Assembly: GCA_017551705.1 (NCBI GenBank)
Contig: JAFZLA010000019.1
Coordinates: 1-44,704, forward strand
DNA length: 44,704 nt
Reading direction: 5' to 3'
From: Treponema sp.
GTDB lineage: Bacteria; Spirochaetota; Spirochaetia; Treponematales; Treponemataceae
In this document: one piece after another, positions 27,101-34,090 of the stretch
Numbering within the stretch: the stretch's first letter is position 1
Layout of the letters: every line of letters starts with the position of its first letter
Made by a program: the position numbers and the translations under genes
The notes under the pieces: model-generated
The model's input: the letters and a program-made list of their open reading frames with translations, nothing else
What the model was told of the DNA's origin: nothing
The model's database searches: none

Positions 27101-27833
27101 CGTCTTGCGCCTCCGCGTCTTCTTTTTCAACATAGTGAATGTCGTTTGTGACGACCATCGGAATGTCCAAGTCGCGCGCCATTTTTACCAAGCGCTCGGC
27201 GACAATTTTTTGCTCTGGAATTCCGTGGTCTTGAAGCTCTATGTAAAAATGGTCTGGGCCAAAAAGCTCTTTGTATTGGCGCGCGATGTTGTAGGCTTCT
27301 TCGGTTCTTCCGTTTAAAAGGTATTGCGGAATTTCTCCCTGAATGCAGGCGCTAAGGCAAATCAAGCCCTCGTGCCGCTCCTTGAGCATTTCAAAATCGA
27401 TTCGGGGCTTTCCGTAATGCAAGGCGCCTTTGTCGCAAAAGGCGCGGCTTGAAAGCCAAGCCATGTTTTCGTAGCCGGTTTGGTTTTCGCACAAAAGGAC
27501 AAGGTGAAAGTAATGCGCCTTGTGGCCGCCCGCCTTTGCAAAGGGAACGTCGTTCTTTTCGGTATGGCTTCCGTAAGCCACGTAAAATTCTTCGCCGACA
27601 ATCGGATTGATTCCGTTGACATGACAGAGCTTTTCAAAGTTGAGCGCGCCGAACATGTTTCCGTGGTCGGTAAGCGCCAGCGCGGGCATGTTGAGCCTCT
27701 TGGCCTTTGCCACAAGTCCGTCCAACGTGGCGCAAGAGTCCAAAAGAGAGTAATCCGAGTGAACGTGCAAATGGACAAAGCCCGCGGGCGGCGTTCCCTC
27801 CGGCGCCGGGTCAAATTTGTGGTAGTCTGCCAT
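24174..27833 (-). CDS. dnaE: DNA polymerase III alpha subunit (DnaE type)
   Basis: Replicative polymerase catalytic subunit, 1219 residues. The order is: N-terminal PHP domain (FVHLHVHSDYSLLDSCATLD near 20, LTDHGNMFG near 57); palm with GPGRGSGAGSLVAY (about 405) and the catalytic Asp motif PDFDVDMDFD (about 445); fingers; the helix-hairpin-helix region (GIKGMGDAASQNI near 890); and a C-terminal OB fold (about 1040-1130). It lacks a PolC-style exonuclease insertion, so proofreading would depend on a separate epsilon or on the PHP domain. No Shine-Dalgarno site is seen before the ATG. It heads the dnaE-yggT-recG group. Confidence 0.97.
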   Translation of the reverse strand: MADYHKFDPAPEGTPPAGFVHLHVHSDYSLLDSCATLDGLVAKAKRLNMPALALTDHGNMFGALNFEKLCHVNGINPIVGEEFYVAYGSHTEKNDVPFAKAGGHKAHYFHLVLLCENQTGYENMAWLSSRAFCDKGALHYGKPRIDFEMLKERHEGLICLSACIQGEIPQYLLNGRTEEAYNIARQYKELFGPDHFYIELQDHGIPEQKIVAERLVKMARDLDIPMVVTNDIHYVEKEDAEAQDALRCIGFKNLMDEPHQKMGGDMDLDNWYFKTEQEMRLLFPDLPEAYDNTIKIANMCNLTIKQYTTPELKECLPRFELPAEFRTHGDDYQSDQNDYVRYLVEEGLKKRYKEITPEIRERAEYEMNTIFTMGFSGYFLIVWEFIHWAKSPIDTVHNCPKHYIPIGPGRGSGAGSLVAYCMEITDLDPFRYGLIFERFLNPERVSMPDFDVDMDFDFRQEIIQHTRDLYGDDCVGHIVTFGTLKPKNCIADIGRVLNIPLSEVAMLKKCIPDDDLKIKLKDALSEPTEKHPKGGGLIPYKDDPRYQRLFKLALKLEGVKRNTGLHASGMVIGLTPLPDWAPVFKDPKTGEVGVQYTMDIIEPCGLVKFDYLGLKTLSLIRYAEGIINKHKKPDAPEFKTEDVSESDAETFKMLSKGDSMAIFQFESAGMQKILKQFQPEKLEDLVALNALYRPGPMDYIPKYMEGKWHPETIAYPDPSLEGLLKETYGVMVYQEQVMKVAQIIAGFSLGGADMLRRAMGKKKLDVLMNKKIEFEEGAMKNGHTKEHADEIFDIMVPFAGYGFNKSHAAAYSVLAYRTAWLKCHYPAEFMAANLTNEIASTDTLPVYIQEARRIGVPVDPPDVNRSDIVFDVVDGHIVFGLKGIKGMGDAASQNIVDERNANGPYKSFMDFLERVDLKTVNKRALEVLIKTGAFDNLGQNRPTLLQNMERAVSYVDEIRRAKEEGQNSLFEAAGEKEFVDFVFEEVEDLPKMEKLNQEKDCIGIYVSGHPLDEYRKAIETCATLTSANLEREVTAAKAMQEGVSQEDRWRRRNSGKSYITIGMVSELKPYRTKKGDDMAFGKLQDLTGFFDITFFAKTWAVVRPQIEVGKVVALKGTLGVDRETPSFLVDEVLDIANLQERSIQQVHIQLEDQFHDEKKVQELRDYLLSKQGSCSVFFHLNTSNGPYIVKGNNQARVPCDKEFLSELEMMGGVKEVWTY

Positions 27834-27888
27834 AGTGGGTTATATGTTAGCGCGTTTTGCGGGGTTTTTCTAGTGGGGAGGAACGCCC

Positions 27889-28470
27889 CTACTCCACCTC
27901 CACCCTCGCGCCGACAACCCACCTGCCTGCGACGCGCTCAAACACAGTGACATTTTCCACAAAAAAATCTTCTTGCAAGTTCAGCTCGTTCATAACTTGG
28001 AGGGCGGGCGTCATGGCGCCGGAGGGAATGTCGCGGTTGGAGACGGTAAGGTGCGGAGTGAACGGGCGGGAGTCTTTTTTGGCGCAGCCGGGGGCGGCCT
28101 TGCAGACGGCGCCGTAAACCGCGTCGCGCAGGGCGGTCCACTTTTGGTCGGCGGCCACTTTTGCAAAAAGCGTTCGGTCGCCAAAGGCGTCAAAATTTTG
28201 AACGCGCGCCTCAAAGCCCAAGCCCTTTTGCGCCACAAGCTCTTGAATCGCGCGCGCAAGGTCTTGGGTGGAATATTCTTGCGACAGGCGGAAGGGCGGA
28301 ACAAGCGTCACGTGAATCGGCGTGGCGTGCCCCGACTTGCAGCCGTACGCTTCCCTCATGTAGCGGCGGCAGTCTTCCAGCGTGTTAGTTATGTCCTGGG
28401 GAACAAGAACTCCGATAAAATGCGTTTGCAGGGCCAAGCCCCCGCCGCCGTTCTTTTGCATGCGCTTCAT
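27889..28470 (-). CDS. thpR: RNA 2',3'-cyclic phosphodiesterase (2H family, ThpR/LigT)
   Basis: A 193-residue two-histidine phosphoesterase. The twin catalytic motifs are HVTLVPPF (about residue 55) and HLTVSN (about 142), and FIGVLVP at the start is the typical first strand. Members open 2',3'-cyclic phosphates on RNA ends to 2'-phosphates and can join tRNA halves in vitro. The gene follows the XRE-type regulator by only 7 bases, in the place where such regulators normally have a Fic gene, and lies 55 bases upstream of dnaE. The first ATG (28470) has no strong ribosome site, and a second in-frame ATG three codons later is possible. Confidence 0.88.
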   Translation of the reverse strand: MKRMQKNGGGGLALQTHFIGVLVPQDITNTLEDCRRYMREAYGCKSGHATPIHVTLVPPFRLSQEYSTQDLARAIQELVAQKGLGFEARVQNFDAFGDRTLFAKVAADQKWTALRDAVYGAVCKAAPGCAKKDSRPFTPHLTVSNRDIPSGAMTPALQVMNELNLQEDFFVENVTVFERVAGRWVVGARVEVE

Positions 28471-28477
28471 TTGCGGC

Positions 28478-28918
28478 CTAATCCCATATTCGTTTTATTT
28501 TGTTGTTCATCAAATCAAGCGCCAAATCTTTGACGGCTTCTTCCGTTGAGACTTCTTGATTTTCCAAAGCCATGTTGACGTTTACGTTCCGCAAAATTTC
28601 CGCAGCTTTTTTTTGGGCCTGCTCTTCCACAATATTTTGGAATGTAACCGCGGGCTTAAAATAATAAACAAATTCGCAATTCAAAGCGCGCGCGACTTTT
28701 TTCATTGTCGAAAGCTTTAGGTTGTCTTCATTCGCTTCCATTTTTGCTATTCGCGGCTGCGTAACGCCAAGCCGCTTTGCAAGCTGCAAGGCCGTCATTC
28801 CGACCGCTTCGCGAACCGTGTTTATCCAGCCCGAACCGCGAGAAATTATATTGTTCGCAAGCTGCAAGGCAGAAGTTTTCTTGTCCAAGGCTCGCAACTG
28901 TAAAATTCTCTTGTCCAT
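28478..28918 (-). CDS. XRE-type transcription regulator, 'mobile mystery protein A' family
   Basis: A 146-residue DNA-binding protein. Residues about 30-85 (GWINTVREAVGMTALQLAKR onwards, then LSTMKKVARALNCEFVYYFKP) match the hallmark GWI-x-x-IREALGM helix-turn-helix of the mobile mystery protein A family, known as the upstream partner of a Fic-domain protein on plasmids and other mobile regions. The N-terminal 28 residues and a C-terminal helical part of about 55 residues are also family-like. No Fic gene is adjacent; thpR follows instead. Its promoter (28950-28978) carries three palindromic sites, which suggests autoregulation. Confidence 0.82.
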   Translation of the reverse strand: MDKRILQLRALDKKTSALQLANNIISRGSGWINTVREAVGMTALQLAKRLGVTQPRIAKMEANEDNLKLSTMKKVARALNCEFVYYFKPAVTFQNIVEEQAQKKAAEILRNVNVNMALENQEVSTEEAVKDLALDLMNNKIKRIWD

Positions 28919-28924
28919 TACATA

Positions 28925-29000
28925 ACCTATAAGTAATTGATTTATTCTTATTTTAATACTTATATGTTATATTGTCAAGTCGTTTTTATTACATATAAGT
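28925..29000. promoter_or_regulatory. promoter with three evenly spaced operator palindromes
   Basis: Minus-strand promoter TTGACA (28973-28978), 17 bases, TAAAAT (28950-28955) for the XRE gene. Three copies of the palindrome ACNTATANGT lie at 28925-28934 (ACCTATAAGT), 28958-28967 (ACTTATATGT) and 28991-29000 (ACATATAAGT), each starting 33 bases from the next. They fall in the leader, between the promoter boxes and just upstream of -35, as expected for repression by a helically phased regulator. Binding by the adjacent XRE protein is inferred. Confidence 0.72.
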
Positions 29001-29055
29001 TATAAATGTTATTACAAAGTTTGGTTAATTTTGGTTCCGACCTATACCAGCTATT

Positions 29056-29162
29056 TTTTAACCCTTAACCTCTTTACAAATGGGGTTAAATGGGGTTAAA
29101 AGTAAGTTGTCGCATATTTTGCGACAACTCGTCCAACTATAGCAAAACCACACGAAGTGTGG
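29056..29162. other. three consecutive hairpins in the control region
   Basis: Hairpin 1: TTTTAACCC (29056) with GGGTTAAAA (29093), inner TTAACC (29065) with GGTTAA (29084). Hairpin 2: GTTGTCGC (29106) with GCGACAAC (29121), loop 7. Hairpin 3: CCACAC (29148), loop GAA, GTGTGG (29157), ending 12 bases before the ATG at 29175. Function unknown; hairpin 2 is not followed by a T run on either strand. Confidence 0.6.
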
Positions 29163-29174
29163 TAGAATAACCCC

Positions 29175-30269
29175 ATGGAAATTCTAACTCCGTGGACTGG
29201 AGAAATTTTAGCGCTTTGCATGCTGTTGGTGTTGAACGGACGCATATTTTGGACGCGGCGCACAAGGTTGGACGCGCTGAGCCTTTTGGGGCCCTTTAGC
29301 GTCTTGACAAGCGTGTTGGCGGCCTTGGCGTGGGGACTTAGGTGCGCCAACATCGCCATCATAGTTCTAAGCGTGGTTTGCTCAATAATAAACTACCGCA
29401 GTCTTGTGCGCCTGTCGCAAAAGCTCTTGGTAGACGCATACAGCGTAAAATTCTTTGTCACATCCTTGGTTCTTTTGATTATCACAATTCTTTTCTTGGC
29501 GATTGAAATTCAGGCGCGGCCGGTGCGGCTCCAGACATTGCGATACAATGTAGAGGTCAAACGCGAATTTTTTTCTTGCGGAATCGTTCCCGAAGAGCTC
29601 TTTTACATTCAAAAGGCAAACGAAGTTTCAGACAAGCGCAACTTGACCCTGTTCACCTTTTACAACAAGGACCAAAAGGCGCAAAAGGACGCGGTGATTG
29701 TCTTTGTTCCCGACGTTTTGGCGGAATCGCTTTCTTACGAGCCATACTTCATTCTGCTGGCGCGCAAGGGCTGGACGGTTTTGTCGGCGGACTTGTACAA
29801 GCAGGATTTTAAGAGCGACCCCGACTTAAAGAACACAAGATTTTTGCGCCGCTTTTCTTTGATTTGGAAATCATTTTCTTTGGGTGGAAGCGAAGGAATC
29901 AAAAAGCAAGTTGACTTCCAGCCCCGCTCAAAAAAATTCCGCCCGATTTACGAAAGCTCGTGGAAGGCCTTGGCGCAAATCGCGCGCGAGCGCTATCCAA
30001 ACAAAAAAATATTTGCGGTAGGCGACTCTTCGTCTGGACTGCCCCTTTCAAAGATGGCCTCGATTTTTAACGGCTCTCCCTACTTGGACCTAAAGAAAAT
30101 TCCCGAATACACAACGCCGGGCTACGGCTTTGTCGCGCAAACAAACCCGATTTTTTCGTGGCTCTTTTTGGGAAAGTCGCGCGACAAAACTTCGTTTGAG
30201 CCAAGCTGGTGCGCCACGCAAACGATGAAACAACTTAACGAATTCCTATTGAACGGAGAAAATAAATGA
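29175..30269 (+). CDS. membrane protein with alpha/beta-hydrolase-like C-terminal part
   Basis: A 364-residue protein. Four or so N-terminal membrane helices (about 10-125) are followed by a 235-residue soluble part. There DAVIVFVPDVLAESLSYEPY and WTVLSADLY resemble the first strands of an alpha/beta hydrolase, and KKIFAVGDSSSGLPLSKMA resembles a nucleophile elbow. However, GDSSSG does not fit the GxSxG rule (it has one extra Ser compared with GDSSGG esterases), so activity is doubtful. No ribosome site is visible; TAGAAT lies 6 bases before the ATG, but no convincing -35 box was found. It overlaps the Nif3-like gene by 4 bases (ATGA). Confidence 0.65.
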   Translation: MEILTPWTGEILALCMLLVLNGRIFWTRRTRLDALSLLGPFSVLTSVLAALAWGLRCANIAIIVLSVVCSIINYRSLVRLSQKLLVDAYSVKFFVTSLVLLIITILFLAIEIQARPVRLQTLRYNVEVKREFFSCGIVPEELFYIQKANEVSDKRNLTLFTFYNKDQKAQKDAVIVFVPDVLAESLSYEPYFILLARKGWTVLSADLYKQDFKSDPDLKNTRFLRRFSLIWKSFSLGGSEGIKKQVDFQPRSKKFRPIYESSWKALAQIARERYPNKKIFAVGDSSSGLPLSKMASIFNGSPYLDLKKIPEYTTPGYGFVAQTNPIFSWLFLGKSRDKTSFEPSWCATQTMKQLNEFLLNGENK

Positions 30270-31030
30270 CACTCAACGAACTTGACGCCTACTTCAATTC
30301 CTTCCTAAAAAAAGAAAACTTTGGAGCGGACCCCAGCAAGAACGGAATCCAAATCCAAAACTCCGCGCCCGACAAAAAGAAAATCAAAAAGGTCGGCTTT
30401 GCCGTTGACGCAAGCCTTGCCACAGCCCAAGAAGCGGCGCGCCTTGGCTGCGACGTTTTGTTCGTTCACCACGGCCTTTATTGGGACAACCCCGAACCTC
30501 TTGTAGACGTTCACTACAAGCGCGCCGCAACGTTCATCCAAAACGACATGGCGCTCATCGGCTACCACATTCCCCTTGACGCAAACAAAGAGGCCGGAAA
30601 CAACTGGGGCATGGCCCGCCGACTTGGACTAAAGGCTTGCAAAGATTTCTGCCCCTGGCGCGGAATGGTAATAGGAGTCAAAGGCCGCCTGCCAAAGGCG
30701 ATGACAATAGACGAGCTTTCGCAAAAAGCGCTTTGCGGCGCGCGCCCCAACCAAGTCCTGCCCTTTGGAAAAGAAAAAATCCAGACAGTCGGAATCGTCT
30801 CCGGCGGCGCGGGCAGCGACCACTGGTGGGCGTGGAAAGAAGGCCTTGACTGCTACATCACAGGCGAAATCGGACACACAGACTGGAACTACATCAAAGA
30901 AGAAGGCATCAACGTCATCGCTGGCGGCCACTACAACACCGAGACCGTGGGCGTTCAGCTTGTGATGAAAAAATTAAAGGAAGAAAAAGGCGTGGCCGGC
31001 GTCTTTATCGACGTTCCCACAGGAATGTAA
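30266..31030 (+). CDS. Nif3-like dinuclear metal centre protein
   Basis: A 254-residue Nif3/YbgI-family protein, also annotated as GTP cyclohydrolase I type 2 homologue. Metal-ligand motifs are LFVHHGLYWDNPE (about residue 68) and GYHIPLDAN (about 95) in the N-terminal half, and TGEIGHTDW with GGHYNTETVG (about 205-230) in the C-terminal half. Family members form hexameric rings with two metal ions per subunit; their physiological reaction is unsettled. The length fits the short form without the central PII-like insert. The start ATGA overlaps the upstream stop, and GGAG lies 7 bases before it, so it is translationally coupled to the membrane protein gene. Confidence 0.9.
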   Translation: MTLNELDAYFNSFLKKENFGADPSKNGIQIQNSAPDKKKIKKVGFAVDASLATAQEAARLGCDVLFVHHGLYWDNPEPLVDVHYKRAATFIQNDMALIGYHIPLDANKEAGNNWGMARRLGLKACKDFCPWRGMVIGVKGRLPKAMTIDELSQKALCGARPNQVLPFGKEKIQTVGIVSGGAGSDHWWAWKEGLDCYITGEIGHTDWNYIKEEGINVIAGGHYNTETVGVQLVMKKLKEEKGVAGVFIDVPTGM

Positions 31031-31037
31031 GCCGCCG

Positions 31038-32432
31038 TCAATTCAAGCGGCTTGCGGCCAAGTTGACAAGCCAGCGCTCTTTTTTGAGCCACCAAGTTGC
31101 GATTGCGATTTTGGGGAACTCAACGGCCTTGATGATCGCGTACATCGCGACAGGGCCCAGGCTTGTAAATTTTGCCATAGCAAAAATTCCGGGAATCGTG
31201 ATAAAAAGATGGCCAATGCCGTCGACCAACATTCCCATAACTGTGTCGCCTCCGGCGCGGCTAACTGCAAACTGTCCGTTTATGTAAACCCATGCGGGCA
31301 TGTAAACTGCCAAAACAAAAACCATTTGTTTGCAAATGTCCTGCGCCTGTCCGCTCAAATTGCGGAACACAAGCGGAACCAAAAAAACTGTCGCCAAACC
31401 TACGCCCGTCATCGCAAGGCCAAAAAAGTTGGCTCCGTTCAAAAGCCATACCTTTTCCTTTCGCGCCTCTTCTAGGTCGCCGCGGCCAAGGGACTTTCCG
31501 ATTATGACGCTGGTGGCTGTGATGATTCCGCTAAAGGCAACAAAAAACAAATTGGCTATGGCAAAACTCGCGCTCATGCCCGATACGACCTCCGAGCCGC
31601 CGCGGCTGTTGTAAACCGCCGCCGAAATTGTCTCGACCACAGCCCAAAGCATTTCGGAAAATGTTGACATAGCGGCGCGGGCGCAAATCTCTTTGTACAG
31701 CTTAAAGTTGACTCTAAAGACATCCAAAAGCCTTATCACAAAAGGCGGCCGCTTTTTTGCCATGTAAACGACAAAGGCGGCCATCTCGACAAAGCGGGCG
31801 ATAAAGGTTGCCAGCGCCGCTCCCGTAACTTCCATTCTTGGCGCGCCCAAGTTTCCGTAAATAAAAACCCAGTTAAAAAAAGTGTTGACCAAGGTCGCCA
31901 CAATCGAAATTATAAGCGGAACTTTTACCTCGGCTATTTCGCGCAAAGACGACGCGATTATCGAAGAAACAATTATCGGAACGGCAGTCCAAGAAATCGC
32001 CTTAAGATACTTTACGCCCTCATCCAAAATCGCGTCGGCCTGCGTGTTCCCCTTTACCATAAACGAAAGCGCGAACCTTGGAAACGCCAAGCAGACTGTC
32101 ATAAAAATCGCGGCGGCAAAAAGGCCGAACCACAGCTTAAAGCAAAAGGCCTGCCTCATTCCCTCGGCGTCTTCGGCTCCGGAAAACTGGGTCATAAAAA
32201 TTCCGGCCGCAGTGCAAATCGTTCCCAGCAAAACTATGAACAAAAAAATTATTTGGCCGCTTATGTTCACGCCCGACATCTTTACGTCGCCCAAGCCGGC
32301 CACCATAAAATTGTCGATGAGAGAAACTAAATTTTGAATCAAGAGTTGCGCCATTACAGGCAAAGCGATTTTTAGCGCCTTGCCGTAAAAGGCCGCCGAG
32401 CCAAAACGATTGCAAAAACTTTTTTTACTCAA
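31038..32432 (-). CDS. MATE-family efflux transporter
   Basis: A 464-residue polytopic membrane protein with about twelve helices in two similar halves, as in Na+/H+-coupled multidrug and toxin extrusion carriers. Family-type segments include ALPVMAQLLIQNLVSLIDNFMVAGLGD at the start and, in the second half, GMSASFAIANLFFVAFSGIITATSVIIGKSLG. Substrate unknown. The start appears to be TTG at 32432 with GGAAG 5 bases upstream. It follows the diguanylate cyclase gene by 14 bases and converges on the Nif3-like gene with only 7 bases between stops; AAGCCGC/GCGGCTT at 31029-31053 can form a hairpin but has no T run. Confidence 0.92.
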   Translation of the reverse strand: MSKKSFCNRFGSAAFYGKALKIALPVMAQLLIQNLVSLIDNFMVAGLGDVKMSGVNISGQIIFLFIVLLGTICTAAGIFMTQFSGAEDAEGMRQAFCFKLWFGLFAAAIFMTVCLAFPRFALSFMVKGNTQADAILDEGVKYLKAISWTAVPIIVSSIIASSLREIAEVKVPLIISIVATLVNTFFNWVFIYGNLGAPRMEVTGAALATFIARFVEMAAFVVYMAKKRPPFVIRLLDVFRVNFKLYKEICARAAMSTFSEMLWAVVETISAAVYNSRGGSEVVSGMSASFAIANLFFVAFSGIITATSVIIGKSLGRGDLEEARKEKVWLLNGANFFGLAMTGVGLATVFLVPLVFRNLSGQAQDICKQMVFVLAVYMPAWVYINGQFAVSRAGGDTVMGMLVDGIGHLFITIPGIFAMAKFTSLGPVAMYAIIKAVEFPKIAIATWWLKKERWLVNLAASRLN

Positions 32433-32446
32433 TGTTACTTCCAGAT

Positions 32447-33856
32447 TTACCTGTAGCTTCCGTACATGTCCTTAAAGGAGCGCTTGTCCTGGTACATGTT
32501 GTCGTCCGCGGTCTTTATCGTTTCGCGAACTGTCTTGCATATAGTCGAGTCCGCCATTCCGATGGAGCCGGAATATCTGTGGACCGGGTCGTTCTTGTTT
32601 TCGTTCCACGACTTTCTAAACCTTTCTTTGGCCGTTCCAACAAGAACCAAGCGGTTTTCAAAGTCGCGGCCTTTTAGGATTGCGGCAAATTCGTCTCCGC
32701 CAATTCTAAACACGGGGGAATGGGTGAACACGTCGCACAAAATTTTGCAGCAGCCCTTGAGGTATTCGTCGCCAGCGTCATGGCCGTAAGTGTCGTTCAC
32801 CATCTTTAAGTTGTTGGCGTCCATAAGAACGATTCCGTATTGCTCGTCGTCCCGCAGCTCAGAAATCTTTGCCGTGTACGCGGCCTTGTTGCCGACCCTG
32901 GTCATCGAGTCCCTCAGCGCCAAGTCGCCGAGCGCGGTAATTTTTTTGTCCTTAATGTGAATTTCGTTTTCGGCCTTTTTAAAGTTGGACAAATTAAAGG
33001 CGCTGTCTTTTTCGGCGGTAAAAAGCGCGTCGTAAAGAATTCCAATTTCGTTGTTGGATTTAATGCCAAGTTTTTTTAGCGCCTCAAGGTTGGAACTGTG
33101 GTCTTCCTCGGAATCATATTTAAATGACGATACCGCGTTCGATATCAACAAAAGCGGTTTTGTAACCATTCTCCTTAGGACAAAAATCGAAATAACAAAA
33201 ACAACCGCGCTCACCATCAAAAGCAAAACGCCAAGAGTTGCGATAAAACGAATGTTTTGCGCGTGCAATTCCTGCATCGAAAAATCAACGCAAGCGCTGG
33301 CCGCGTAGTTTCCGTCCTTGTCAAAAAAAGGCTTTGCGAACGACAAAAGGTATCCGTCGTCTTGCGAAAAAGCCGTGTCGTAAACAGGCTCGCGGCTTGT
33401 AATCAACTCGTCAATCTTTGAAGCGAACGGCTCCAAAACGTCATACAAGCTTCCAACCCAATCTATGCTGACTTGATTGGGCGTGTCCGTGTACTCATCC
33501 TCAAGGTCTATGATGATTTTGCCCATAGGCTGGCCATGCTCGTCTTTGTAAAAGCGGTACACATACATGTAGAACACGTCGGGATAATTGGCCTTGAGCT
33601 GATAAAAGTATTTCATTATGGACAAGTATTCGGGGGAACTGTAGTTTTTTTCTATATAGTAATCCAATTTGTCAGGATCCACCGCGTCAATCATGAGGTT
33701 TGTCACTCCGTCCGCCATCCTGCGATAGTCGTCAATCATTCGGCTTTCGACGCGATTAAAAGTGATTGAAAGCGCGAGCAAAATGAGGACAAAAAAACTT
33801 ATAAAAACGTAAACGGGCAGCCTTTTGGCTATCGAATGGCATCGGCTTTTTGTCAC
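32447..33856 (-). CDS. membrane-bound diguanylate cyclase (GGDEF)
   Basis: A 469-residue sensor enzyme making c-di-GMP from two GTP. Order: membrane helix (about 15-33); extracytoplasmic sensor of about 170 residues with Cache-like features (VFYMYVYRFYKDEHGQPMG, YAASACVDFSM); second helix (about 208-232); linker; GGDEF domain (about 320-469). That domain has the active-site loop RIGGDEFAAIL intact and DANNLKMVNDTYGHDAGDEYL upstream of it. No obvious RxxD inhibitory site precedes the loop and no EAL domain is present. The start is GTG, set by AGGAG 8 bases upstream. The MATE gene is immediately downstream. Cyclic-di-GMP affects motility in spirochaetes, but the target here is unknown. Confidence 0.92.
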   Translation of the reverse strand: MTKSRCHSIAKRLPVYVFISFFVLILLALSITFNRVESRMIDDYRRMADGVTNLMIDAVDPDKLDYYIEKNYSSPEYLSIMKYFYQLKANYPDVFYMYVYRFYKDEHGQPMGKIIIDLEDEYTDTPNQVSIDWVGSLYDVLEPFASKIDELITSREPVYDTAFSQDDGYLLSFAKPFFDKDGNYAASACVDFSMQELHAQNIRFIATLGVLLLMVSAVVFVISIFVLRRMVTKPLLLISNAVSSFKYDSEEDHSSNLEALKKLGIKSNNEIGILYDALFTAEKDSAFNLSNFKKAENEIHIKDKKITALGDLALRDSMTRVGNKAAYTAKISELRDDEQYGIVLMDANNLKMVNDTYGHDAGDEYLKGCCKILCDVFTHSPVFRIGGDEFAAILKGRDFENRLVLVGTAKERFRKSWNENKNDPVHRYSGSIGMADSTICKTVRETIKTADDNMYQDKRSFKDMYGSYR

Positions 33857-33881
33857 GGCGGATTCTCCTGCTAATCCTTAA

Positions 33882-33910
33882 ATTATACAGGCGAATTTGC
33901 AAAAACGCAA
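33882..33910 (-). promoter_or_regulatory. sigma-70 promoter of the GGDEF-MATE operon
   Basis: Minus strand TTGCGT (33905-33910), 17 bases, TATAAT (33882-33887), about 25 bases before the GTG start at 33856. Confidence 0.7.
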
Positions 33911-33930
33911 GCAATTTTTGGCGGAACGTA

Positions 33931-33959
33931 TTGACACAAGAAAGATTATTTTGTAATAT
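33931..33959 (+). promoter_or_regulatory. sigma-70 promoter of the tRNA gene
   Basis: TTGACA (33931-33936), 17 bases, TAATAT (33954-33959); the mature tRNA begins at 33972. Confidence 0.75.
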
Positions 33960-33971
33960 AGAAGAACATTT

Positions 33972-34045
33972 GCGCGATTAGCTCAGTTGGTTAGAGTACA
34001 AGCATGACACGCTTGGGGTCACTAGTTCGATTCCAGTATCGCGCA
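33972..34045 (+). tRNA. tRNA-Val (anticodon GAC)
   Basis: A 74-base cloverleaf. Acceptor stem GCGCGAT/ATCGCGC with discriminator A; D arm GCTC/GAGT; anticodon stem CAAGC/GCTTG with loop ATGACAC, giving anticodon GAC at 34006-34008 with U before and A after it; T loop TTCGATT. The T stem ACTAG/CCAGT has one A-C mismatch. CCA is not encoded and must be added afterwards. It reads GUC (and GUU by wobble) Val codons. Own promoter and terminator, so a single-gene unit. Confidence 0.95.
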
Positions 34046-34050
34046 AATAA

Positions 34051-34079
34051 AAAACGGCTCATCGCGAGCCGTTTTTTTT
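34051..34079 (+). terminator. terminator of the tRNA gene
   Basis: AAAACGGCTC (34051-34060), loop ATCGC, GAGCCGTTTT with a run of eight T: a standard rho-independent terminator six bases after the tRNA. Confidence 0.92.
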
Positions 34080-34090
34080 ATTGCAAAAAA

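Noticed and set aside
31029-31053. AAGCCGC/GCGGCTT hairpin as a terminator between the Nif3-like and MATE genes
   Set aside because: The stem has no T run on either strand and lies partly within the MATE coding end, so it is not a convincing terminator.
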